Shown here in pieces: positions 57,235 to 64,000 of a DNA stretch of 64,000 nucleotides. The stretch spans positions 1 through 64,000 of the forward strand of contig NZ_JAENHP010000019.1 of assembly GCF_016834655.1 (NCBI RefSeq), given 5' to 3'. A model generated the notes under the pieces. It was not told where the DNA came from, searched no databases, and was given only the letters and a program-made list of their open reading frames with translations. The DNA is from Paractinoplanes ovalisporus. GTDB lineage: Bacteria; Actinomycetota; Actinomycetes; Mycobacteriales; Micromonosporaceae. Every line of letters starts with the position of its first letter. The first letter of the stretch is position 1. Position numbers and translations under genes: made by a program.

Positions 57235-58338
57235 CTACTGGGAGCCGAGCGCGCGGGACAGGACGCCGATGTCGGGCTGGTCGGTGAACAGGCCGTCGAT
57301 GCCCGTACGCAGGAACGTGATCTGCTCGTCGATGGCCTTCCCGTACGCGTTGGGATCGGTGCCCACCCGCAGCTCGGCCGGCAGGAACTGGTTCTCGGCG
57401 CGGAACGTGTATGGGATGACCTTGAGCCCGGCGGCGTGCGCGTCCTTGACCAGCGATGTCGGCGTGCCCAGGGTCGCGTCGGCGGTGCGCGGGATGATCT
57501 GGTTCTTCTCGGGGCCGATCCCGTCGACGTAGGAGGAGAGCTCCTTCAGGCCGGCCGGGGTCAGATATTGCGCGTACGTCTTGGGGTCGTTGAACGGGCT
57601 GCCGGCCGCGCTGGTCAGGAAGACCAGGTTGACCTGCACCCGGTGTTGCTGGTTGAGGACCTTCAGGTTGGCCGCCTCGAACGACTGGATCCACACCTTG
57701 GCACCGCGCTTGTCCAGCCGGTAGCGCCGGAGGGTCTGCACGAGGGGGGTCTCGAGTTCCAGGCCGAGGCGACGGAAGTACGTGGGGTGCTTGGTCTCCG
57801 GGATGACGCCGATGTCGCGGCCCAGCTCCTTGGACAGCTTGGCCCGCAGCTCCAGCACCTCGGCGAAGGTCGGCACCGGGAACAGGCCGTCGTAGAGCGT
57901 GTTCTCCTGGCGGACGGCGGGCAGCCGCTCGATCGCGCGCAGGCTCTTCAGCTCGGCCAGCGTGAAGTCCTCGGTGAACCAGCCGGTGACGCTGACCCCG
58001 TCGAGCAGGACCGTCTTCTTGCGATCGGCGAACTCCTCGCGCGTGGCCACGTCGGTGGTGCCGCCGATCTCGGGCTCGTGCCGGCACACCAGCACGTGGT
58101 CCTTCGTGGCGACCAGGTCGGGCTCGATGTAGTCGGCGCCCATCCGGGCGGCCAGCTCGTACGACGCGAGGGTGTGCTCCGGCCGGTAACCGGAGGCGCC
58201 GCGGTGGCCGAAGACTTCGGGCTTCCGGCGGCCCGCGCCGTGCGCGAGGGCGGGGGCGGGGGCGGCAACCGTTCCGGCCAGTGCCGGGGCCGCTGCGGCG
58301 ACGGCGCCCATGCGCAGCACCTGACGTCGGTCAGCCAC
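57235..58338 (-). CDS. glpQ: exported glycerophosphodiester phosphodiesterase
   Basis: A 367-residue GlpQ-type enzyme that hydrolyses deacylated phospholipids to glycerol 3-phosphate and an alcohol. The N-terminus DRRQVLRMGAVAAAAPALAG is a Tat-type signal. The catalytic core begins FGHRGASGYRPEHTLASYEL, with YIEPDL as metal ligands, and ends near GIDGLFTDQPDIG. Length suits the periplasmic GlpQ class. GTG 58338 is preferred since GGAGG lies 5 nt before it; GTG 58350 overlaps that site. With two pit copies nearby it could feed phosphate scavenging. Confidence 0.9.
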   Translation of the reverse strand: MADRRQVLRMGAVAAAAPALAGTVAAPAPALAHGAGRRKPEVFGHRGASGYRPEHTLASYELAARMGADYIEPDLVATKDHVLVCRHEPEIGGTTDVATREEFADRKKTVLLDGVSVTGWFTEDFTLAELKSLRAIERLPAVRQENTLYDGLFPVPTFAEVLELRAKLSKELGRDIGVIPETKHPTYFRRLGLELETPLVQTLRRYRLDKRGAKVWIQSFEAANLKVLNQQHRVQVNLVFLTSAAGSPFNDPKTYAQYLTPAGLKELSSYVDGIGPEKNQIIPRTADATLGTPTSLVKDAHAAGLKVIPYTFRAENQFLPAELRVGTDPNAYGKAIDEQITFLRTGIDGLFTDQPDIGVLSRALGSQ

Positions 58339-58535
58339 GTGATCCTCCACGGGACTCGCCGCCGGCGTCCCTCGCCGGGGGTCCCGGGGAAAGTCGATGG
58401 GACTCGATCAACGGCTCGGCGACCTTGACGTGGCGAACGCGGGAACGAAACGGGAAGCGTGCGCGGGTTCACGCGGCGTTAACCCAGCGTGATTAGGGTG
58501 TGCGCGTCATCGGAGACTCCGTCTGGAGTGACGCC

Positions 58536-58964
58536 ATGCAGCCGAACGTCGTACCACGAAGCGACCTGACCCAGCTGCTCGGACAGAACCTGCTCGAAGG
58601 GCAGGCCCTTGCCGTCAGCCGTGAGTACGGTCTGATGGCCACCCAGGGGGCACGCACCTACGAGTCCCGCGAGTTCGGCGTCCGGGTCGCGGTCGACGAG
58701 TACGACACGGTGTCCTGGGTGATGCTGCACTTCAACGGCGACAGCGGCTTCCAGGCCTTCCGGGGCGCCATCCCCGGCCGCGGCGGCACGATCCCGCGCC
58801 GGAGCAGCCTGTGGGCGGCGCTGGGCCGGCCCGCGCAGAGCACCGACCCGAGCCGTACGGGCCGGGGCGACGTCGCCGACGAGTGGGTCTTCCCCTGGTT
58901 CGTCATGCACGCCCAGTACGCCCCCGAAGGCGAGATGCTGCTGCGTCTGACCCTGCTGCGCTAG
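58536..58964 (+). CDS. unknown soluble protein
   Basis: A 142-residue protein without signal or membrane segment. It has a beta-rich middle (REFGVRVAVDEYDTVSWVML) and a Gly/Arg loop leading to RRSSLWAALGRPAQS, a pattern reminiscent of small uncharacterised proteins with a G-(S/T)-R-x-E-V-x-x-x-L-G-x-P motif. No family can be named. ATG 58536 has GGAG 7 nt upstream; GTG 58500 is possible but would overlap the apparent promoter. Confidence 0.6.
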   Translation: MQPNVVPRSDLTQLLGQNLLEGQALAVSREYGLMATQGARTYESREFGVRVAVDEYDTVSWVMLHFNGDSGFQAFRGAIPGRGGTIPRRSSLWAALGRPAQSTDPSRTGRGDVADEWVFPWFVMHAQYAPEGEMLLRLTLLR

Positions 58965-59049
58965 TACTTTGGGCCGGCCCGCATCCTTCCGCGGTCCAAG
59001 AGAAGCCGAGCCCGCGCGCCGATGATTGCGGCTCCCGCTCGCGGCCACG

Positions 59050-59718
59050 ATGACCGGCATGTCGAAGCTTGTGCCGGCCGGCCTGATCGCCCTGTCCCTG
59101 GTCCCGTCCATAGCCGGGGCCGCCCGCCTCGGCTCCCTCGCCGGCGGTGACGCTCCCGCCCGTTTCGCCGACGTGCCCGCGCCGGTCGTGGTGCACATCA
59201 TCGGCGCCCTCCTCTACAGCCTGATCGGCGCTTTCCAGTTCGACGCGGCGTTCCGTCGCGACCACCGGGCCTGGCACCGCCGCGCAGGCCGCATCCTGGT
59301 GGCGGCCGGCTTGGCGGTAGCCCTGAGCGGCGCCTGGATGACCCTGTTCGCGGAGCTGCCCGCCCACGACGGCACGGTGGTGAACGCCGCGCGCCTGGTG
59401 GTGTCGGCCGTCATGACGTACGGCCTGGTGGTCGCGGTCGTGGCCATCCGCCGCCGCGACATCCGGCGGCACCGGGCCTGGATGATCCGCGCGTACGCGC
59501 TGGCCCTGGGCGCGGGCACGCAGGCCTTCACGCTGGGCCCGTTGACAGCGATCGCGGGCGAGCCGGGCGTCGGCTTGCGGGCGGTGGGGATGCTGCTGGG
59601 CTGGGCCATCAACGTAGCCGTGGCGGAGTGGGTCATCCGCCGTCCCTCTCCTGGTCGATCGCGCAGCTCGCGCAAGCTGCCTAGGGTGGACGGATCGAAC
59701 GAGATCCCCGCGAACTGA
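59050..59718 (+). CDS. DUF2306-type membrane protein
   Basis: A 222-residue membrane protein with about six helices. The segment VHIIGALLYSLIGAFQFDAA, then HRAWHRRAGRILVAAG and later RRHRAWMIRAYALALGAG, carries the paired His/Arg motifs of the DUF2306 family, whose function is unknown but which resembles haem-binding four-helix membrane proteins. ATG 59050 or 59059 may be the start. The stop TGA overlaps a CTG that is in frame with the downstream STAND gene, suggesting coupling. Confidence 0.75.
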   Translation: MTGMSKLVPAGLIALSLVPSIAGAARLGSLAGGDAPARFADVPAPVVVHIIGALLYSLIGAFQFDAAFRRDHRAWHRRAGRILVAAGLAVALSGAWMTLFAELPAHDGTVVNAARLVVSAVMTYGLVVAVVAIRRRDIRRHRAWMIRAYALALGAGTQAFTLGPLTAIAGEPGVGLRAVGMLLGWAINVAVAEWVIRRPSPGRSRSSRKLPRVDGSNEIPAN

Positions 59719-59795
59719 GCACACTCTTCGTCGGCCTGTTCTTCGGCTTCGCGATCAACATCCTGACGGCCGAGACCGAGTGGCTTCCCCAGCCG

Positions 59796-62700
59796 TTGAC
59801 CGCATATCCGTGGGCGTGGGTCCCGTTGTCGGCGTTGGCCTGGTTCGCGTGGCGGTGGTGGCGACGCCGGCAATCGGCGATCACCTGGACCGGCGACGAG
59901 AACCCCTACCCGGGCCTGGCCGCATTCGATGAGGACCGGGTAGGCGTGTTCTTCGGGCGGAGCCAGGAGACCTGGACCGTCCTGCGAAGGCTGGAGCGAT
60001 CCGGAATCGCGCCGCAGCAACGTTTTCTCGCTCTGGTCGGGCCGTCGGGAAGCGGCAAATCGTCTCTTCTACGCGCCGGGGTGCTGCCGGGGCTGCCGAG
60101 GCGATGGCGAGTGATCGGCCCGATGCAACCCGGCCCGGACGTCTTCGACGATCTGCGTGCCGCCTGCGGGGGCGCTGCACTCCGGGACCACCTCTCCGGC
60201 GCGAGTGGCCGGGTGGTCCTGGTGATCGACCAGCTCGAGGATCTCTTCACACAGTCACGGCCGGCGGATCGGGGGCCCTTTCTCGATCTGTTGCACGAAA
60301 CCTTGCGGGATCGGCGCGAACTGCATGTAGTCGTGACGATGCGCCCCGAGTTCCTCGCGGTTGCCGCCGGACTCCGGCCCGGTCTGTTCGATCAGCCCAT
60401 CCCGGTCGCGGTGCTCGATCCGCGACAGATGCGGGATGCGATCGAGAGACCTGCGGCCGCGGCCGGAGTGACCTTCGCGCCTGGTCTGGTTGACCTCATG
60501 CTGGCCGAAGCGACCGTCGGAGACGCTTTGCCCCTGCTCGGCCTGCTGTTGCAACAGCTCTACCAGCAACGGGAGAGTGGCCGGATCTCGCACGCCCGGT
60601 ACGACGCGGCCGGGCGCGTGGGAGGCGCGATCGCCGAGCACGCCGGCACGGTCTATCAGGGCCTGATCGTCGCGTATCCGCGGGCGGTAGTGGACGCCAC
60701 GCTGCTGAGCCTGGTCGGCATCGAAGGGGAAAGACGCGTACGCAGAACGATCGTCCGTGCGTCGCTCGACGGCGAAGTCGCCGCAATCGTGACGGAACTG
60801 CGGCAAGCACGCCTGCTCACTGACCGGGACGAGGGGACGGCGGTCGTACTGGCGCATGATGCGCTGTTCCGGCAGTGGCAGACCCTGGCCGAGCTGGTCG
60901 AGGAGCACCGGCAGGAACTGGCCGAGGTCACCTTGCTGGAGCGGCGCGCAACCGCTTGGCAGAAATCCGGGACGACCGACGACCTGTTGCGGGGCCAAGC
61001 ACTGTCCAGGGCGGAGACAGTGATTGCGGACGTCACCGCGACATCGGCGTTGCGGGACTTTCTTGCCGCCGCGGGGCAGCTGCGCGAATACGAGCTGGGC
61101 GGACGGGCGGCCGGCATCATCGAGCGAGCGCAGCTCCGTGCGTCCAGGGACTCTGCGGTGCTGGAAGCCGCCGTGGCAACCGCGATGCGTGAGATCACGC
61201 CGACCCGTGCCGGCGAGCTGGTCGTCTGGAGCCGGGAAGCAAGGCCGACAGAGCATCAGATCCGGACCGGGCACACCACCGCGCTGTCCGGTGTGGTGTG
61301 GCTGACCGACGGTCGGGTTCGTACGGCGGACCACTACGGCAAGATCTGCACCTGGGACGGCCACGGTGGCTTGCTCGATGTGGCGCGCGCCGGTGGACGT
61401 ACCGGGGAGATCTGCCAACTCAGCCCCAGCGGCTCCTATGCGCTACGCGAGAACGCTGTGTGGCGCGTGGATGACACGGCGAAGCTGGCTGATTTGCCCG
61501 GCCCCCCGGTCGGCTGGATCGGAGACGACCGGTTCGTTGTGGCCACCGGCGGAGGCGGGTTCGCGTTCTTCCACATGGACGACGACATGCCGCGGTCGAT
61601 TCGGCGGACGGTGATGCCCGGCATCCAGATCGCCTCGTGGTCCCCCGATGGCGGTCTGATGGCGGCCGTCTTCGACGATCAGTTGGAGGTGCATGCCGCT
61701 GGTTCGGAGACCGGACTGTTCACGAGAACCCGCTTCCAGGTGAGCGGCGTTCCGGAATGGTCGCCGGACGGATTGTTCATCGCCGCAATGCGGAAGCAGG
61801 TCGATGCGATGACCTGCATGATCTTTGACCGCGACGGTGTCCCTCGTGCGGAGTGGCCGGTGGCCACCGATGCGGCGATGTGCTGGTCGCGGGACGGGCG
61901 CGCGTTGCTGGCAACCCAGGAAGACCCGGATGCGCGGTCTGTGGTGGTCCGGTCGGCGCTGGGCGGCGATCTGCATCACCTGTTGCGGGCTTCCGCGGTG
62001 CCACGAGCGATCTACTGGTCACCGGACGGGCGGACTTTGATGACTGAGACCGCAAACGGCGTCGAAGCTTGGACGCTTCCCCGGGACGATCCGGAGAGCA
62101 CGAACAAACGGGTTGAGCTCATGCGAACTCGAGCGTTGACGAGTGCCTCACTCGATGATTCGGGTGTTGTCGCGGCGCTCGTCGGGAAGGGGCGTCCCGC
62201 CGTTTTCTCGGAGTCGGAACCGCCGAAATTGCTTTCCGGCCAAGCATCGGGGATCCGGTTGTCACCTCGTGGCGACCTTGTGGCGGTGACGGAGGGCGCC
62301 CGAGTGCGGCTGTGGGAAGTCTCGACCGGCAATCTGCATGCCCAGTGGGAGGCGCCGGAAGCGCACGGCCTTGCATGGTCGCCGGACGGCCGCCACGTCG
62401 CTTGTGAGCTGGCTCGTCCCGCGGGGAAGTCCGAGGCGGGCCAACGTGTGGTCTCCGTCTTCGATGCATCGGACGGCCGGTTGATGTGGGAGCTTCCCGG
62501 ATTCGGCCTGCCCGACCCCGGTGCCTGGTCGTCGACCGGAGAACTACTCGCCCTCTCCGATTCGTCCGGCGTCGCGCTGCTCGACGTCACCGATGGAACG
62601 GCTCGGCATCGTTTGACGGTGCCGACCGCATGCGTGGCATTGGCCTGGTCGGCGGAAGGTGACCGTATCGCGCTGATTGCCGACGAACGGATCGCCGTCT

Positions 62701-63074
62701 GGCGGGTGGGAAACGCCGAACCCCATCTGCAGCGTCAGTTGGACTCGACCTTGCAGGCGATGACGTGGTCTCCGGACGGAGACTTTGTCGCGGCTTACGG
62801 GATCGGTGTGACTCTGTTCGACACGGACTACGGCGGGCTCGTCGAGCTTCCCGTACAGCGACGTTTTCTGGACTGTGTCTGGTCCGACTGTCTCATGGCG
62901 GTCACGCCCGACGGCACGGTATACCGATGGGACGTCCCACCACCGGGATCCACGAACTGGGCCGGGGTGGGACGTGTGCTGACCGCGGAAGAGCGGCGGG
63001 ACTTCGGGTTGCCGCCGGCTAGAGGCGGAGCTCCGGCCAGTCCAGCAGACCTGCGCCCAGATCGCGGACCGTAG
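59796..63074 (+). CDS. membrane-anchored nSTAND1 NTPase with large beta-propeller
   Basis: A 1092-residue protein from TTG 59796. The entry NPYPGLAAFDEDRVGVFFGR, Walker A LVGPSGSGKSSLLRAGVLPG (residues ~80-100), Walker B VVLVIDQLEDLF (~145) and VVVTMRPEFL (~180) define an nSTAND1 NTPase. A winged-helix/helical region follows to ~480, then about a dozen propeller blades with WSPDG motifs to ~1075. The N-terminus has a membrane helix (WVPLSALAWFAWRWWRRR). The same frame is open back to 59685 and encodes another helix, LSTLFVGLFFGFAINILTA; it contains no ATG/GTG/TTG, so CTG 59715 may be the true start. Such proteins are signal-sensing switches; target unknown. Confidence 0.88.
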   Translation: MTAYPWAWVPLSALAWFAWRWWRRRQSAITWTGDENPYPGLAAFDEDRVGVFFGRSQETWTVLRRLERSGIAPQQRFLALVGPSGSGKSSLLRAGVLPGLPRRWRVIGPMQPGPDVFDDLRAACGGAALRDHLSGASGRVVLVIDQLEDLFTQSRPADRGPFLDLLHETLRDRRELHVVVTMRPEFLAVAAGLRPGLFDQPIPVAVLDPRQMRDAIERPAAAAGVTFAPGLVDLMLAEATVGDALPLLGLLLQQLYQQRESGRISHARYDAAGRVGGAIAEHAGTVYQGLIVAYPRAVVDATLLSLVGIEGERRVRRTIVRASLDGEVAAIVTELRQARLLTDRDEGTAVVLAHDALFRQWQTLAELVEEHRQELAEVTLLERRATAWQKSGTTDDLLRGQALSRAETVIADVTATSALRDFLAAAGQLREYELGGRAAGIIERAQLRASRDSAVLEAAVATAMREITPTRAGELVVWSREARPTEHQIRTGHTTALSGVVWLTDGRVRTADHYGKICTWDGHGGLLDVARAGGRTGEICQLSPSGSYALRENAVWRVDDTAKLADLPGPPVGWIGDDRFVVATGGGGFAFFHMDDDMPRSIRRTVMPGIQIASWSPDGGLMAAVFDDQLEVHAAGSETGLFTRTRFQVSGVPEWSPDGLFIAAMRKQVDAMTCMIFDRDGVPRAEWPVATDAAMCWSRDGRALLATQEDPDARSVVVRSALGGDLHHLLRASAVPRAIYWSPDGRTLMTETANGVEAWTLPRDDPESTNKRVELMRTRALTSASLDDSGVVAALVGKGRPAVFSESEPPKLLSGQASGIRLSPRGDLVAVTEGARVRLWEVSTGNLHAQWEAPEAHGLAWSPDGRHVACELARPAGKSEAGQRVVSVFDASDGRLMWELPGFGLPDPGAWSSTGELLALSDSSGVALLDVTDGTARHRLTVPTACVALAWSAEGDRIALIADERIAVWRVGNAEPHLQRQLDSTLQAMTWSPDGDFVAAYGIGVTLFDTDYGGLVELPVQRRFLDCVWSDCLMAVTPDGTVYRWDVPPPGSTNWAGVGRVLTAEERRDFGLPPARGGAPASPADLRPDRGP

Positions 63075-64000
63075 CCAGCAAGCCCAGGCGGGCCGCGCGC
63101 AGGGAGGGGTCTTCGGCCATGACGAAGACCTCGTCGAAGAAGCGGGACAACGGCTCGACCAGAGGCTCGACCGCGGCCGTGAAAGCGTTCAAGTCGGTGC
63201 CGAAGTCGGCCTTCACGTTGGACACCGCCTCGTGCAGGGCCAGCTCGGCGGGCTCTGTCAGCAGAGCGGGGTCGTAACCGGCGGCCGTGTCGGGTGGGAG
63301 GATTCGGCGGGACCGCTGGATGGCGGCGGCCACGGCCACAAAATCGGGGTTTCCGACCAGGGTTTCGAGCTGGGCCAGCATGGCGTCGACCACCGACGGG
63401 CGGGCGTAGTGGCCGATCGCGGCCCGGACGCGGTCCACCGGGTGGCCCTCCTCGGTGAGGACCTGTTCCAGGCGGCGGGCCAGGAAGTCGCCCGCGGCGT
63501 CCAGGACCTGGGACGAGACTTCTACGGGCTGCTGGGCCGCGGCGGTTCGCAGGGCCTCGGTCAAGGACAGGGCGGCCAGCGCGGGATGGGCCCGGTGCAC
63601 CGCGAGCAGGCCGAGGACGGCCCGCCGTACGGCGAAAGGGTCGCTGCTTCCGGTGGGCAGGCCGACCGTCGCGGCCAGCCCGGCCACCAGGTCCAGGCGG
63701 TCGGCCAGGGAGAGCAGGGCCCCGGGCACCGAGGCGGGGAGGGCGTCGCCGGTGTTGCGGGGGAGCTCGGTCTCGTAGACGGCCTGGGCCACGTCGCGAG
63801 GCTCGCCGGCGTGCAGGGCGTAGTCGCGGGCCATCACGCCGGCCAGGCTGGTCATCTCGGTGACCAGCTGGGAGCCCAGGTCGAACTTGACCAGGCGGGC
63901 GGCCCGGCCCAGCGTCGCCGAGCCGAGGCCCAGCGAGTCGGCCAGTGACAGGGCGAGGGTGGCGATGCGGGCGGCGCGGTCGGCCATCGAGCCCAGCTTG
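63019..64000 (-). CDS. glyS: glycyl-tRNA synthetase beta-type region, 3' part (window edge)
   Basis: The frame runs off the right edge of the window and ends at TAG 63019. It encodes the C-terminal part of the beta subunit of the bacterial (alpha-beta)2 glycyl-tRNA synthetase, needed for tRNA binding and charging. Clear blocks are KLGSMADRAARIATLAL, AARLVKFDLGSQLVTEMTSL, VMARDYALHAGE (standing for the family's Q-G-x-MG-x-YA segment) and FFDEVFVMAEDPSLRAARLG. In some actinobacteria alpha and beta parts are fused; that cannot be seen here. Its last 56 bp overlap the end of the STAND gene antisense. Confidence 0.9.
   Translation of the reverse strand, partial: KLGSMADRAARIATLALSLADSLGLGSATLGRAARLVKFDLGSQLVTEMTSLAGVMARDYALHAGEPRDVAQAVYETELPRNTGDALPASVPGALLSLADRLDLVAGLAATVGLPTGSSDPFAVRRAVLGLLAVHRAHPALAALSLTEALRTAAAQQPVEVSSQVLDAAGDFLARRLEQVLTEEGHPVDRVRAAIGHYARPSVVDAMLAQLETLVGNPDFVAVAAAIQRSRRILPPDTAAGYDPALLTEPAELALHEAVSNVKADFGTDLNAFTAAVEPLVEPLSRFFDEVFVMAEDPSLRAARLGLLATVRDLGAGLLDWPELRL

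Noticed and set aside
1..64000. tRNA, rRNA or large ncRNA genes
   Set aside because: No cloverleaf with GTTCGA-type T-loop and CCA-type end, and no rRNA-like conserved stretch, was found on reading both strands; a covariance search could still find a short one.

Overview
The window is chromosomal DNA of a very GC-rich actinobacterium, most likely a member of the Micromonosporaceae such as Actinoplanes. The pointers are strong third-position GC, frequent GTG/TTG starts, many 4-nt ATGA/GTGA gene overlaps, and lineage-typical families (SCO6745-type helix-turn-helix protein, DUF574 methyltransferase, DUF6082, DUF3349, MocR regulators, F420/LLM oxidoreductases). This assignment is inference; there is no rRNA in the window. 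I saw no tRNA, rRNA, CRISPR array or prophage. About 60 genes can be supported.

Layout. 0-10 kb is a mixed accessory stretch: the tail of an IS30-type transposase, an SCO6745-family protein, a D-Ala-D-Ala carboxypeptidase with a very long disordered N-terminus, a ferric-reductase-like flavocytochrome, a fragment of a GT39 glycosyltransferase, an SRPBCC protein, a lipoprotein, and a GH15 glucoamylase broken by two single-base shifts. 10-21 kb carries an aldo/keto reductase, alanine dehydrogenase with its divergent Lrp/AsnC regulator, a GAF histidine kinase, a MarR-MFS pair, an FHA-HTH protein, a LacI regulator, a Ser/Thr kinase and a secreted LamG protein.

21-37.7 kb is dense in signalling genes: a STAS antagonist and an anti-sigma kinase facing a SpoIIE-type phosphatase, a DivIVA-like coiled-coil protein, a P-loop ATPase, a hybrid histidine kinase, a DUF574 methyltransferase, a lone receiver, a GAF-PAS-GAF kinase, a receiver fused to a degenerate HD-GYP-like domain, an Hpt protein, a membrane GGDEF-EAL protein, then a coupled trio (nuclease-fold-like protein, second SCO6745 protein, unknown helical protein). 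Together they look like partner switching, a multistep phosphorelay and c-di-GMP turnover.

37.7-47.9 kb is a catabolic unit. A seven-gene minus-strand operon encodes an NMT1/THI5-like ABC importer, an LLM flavin/F420 oxidoreductase, a dihydropyrimidinase/hydantoinase and a beta-ureidopropionase. It diverges from a MocR regulator and a class III aminotransferase. The set reads as uptake of a pyrimidine-like ring, reduction, ring opening, decarbamoylation and transamination of the beta-amino acid.

48-64 kb holds an exported TIM-barrel/sugar-dehydrogenase pair behind an 18-bp palindrome, a tandem duplication of a phosphate transporter (Pit) with a small membrane partner, a divergent SDR/TetR pair, a Tat-exported glycerophosphodiesterase followed by an LSDAT/SLOG-type protein, a DUF2306 membrane protein followed by a membrane-anchored nSTAND1 NTPase with a large beta-propeller, and the 3' part of a beta-type glycyl-tRNA synthetase cut by the window edge. 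The STAND gene and the pyrimidine-type operon are the best candidates for undescribed biology.
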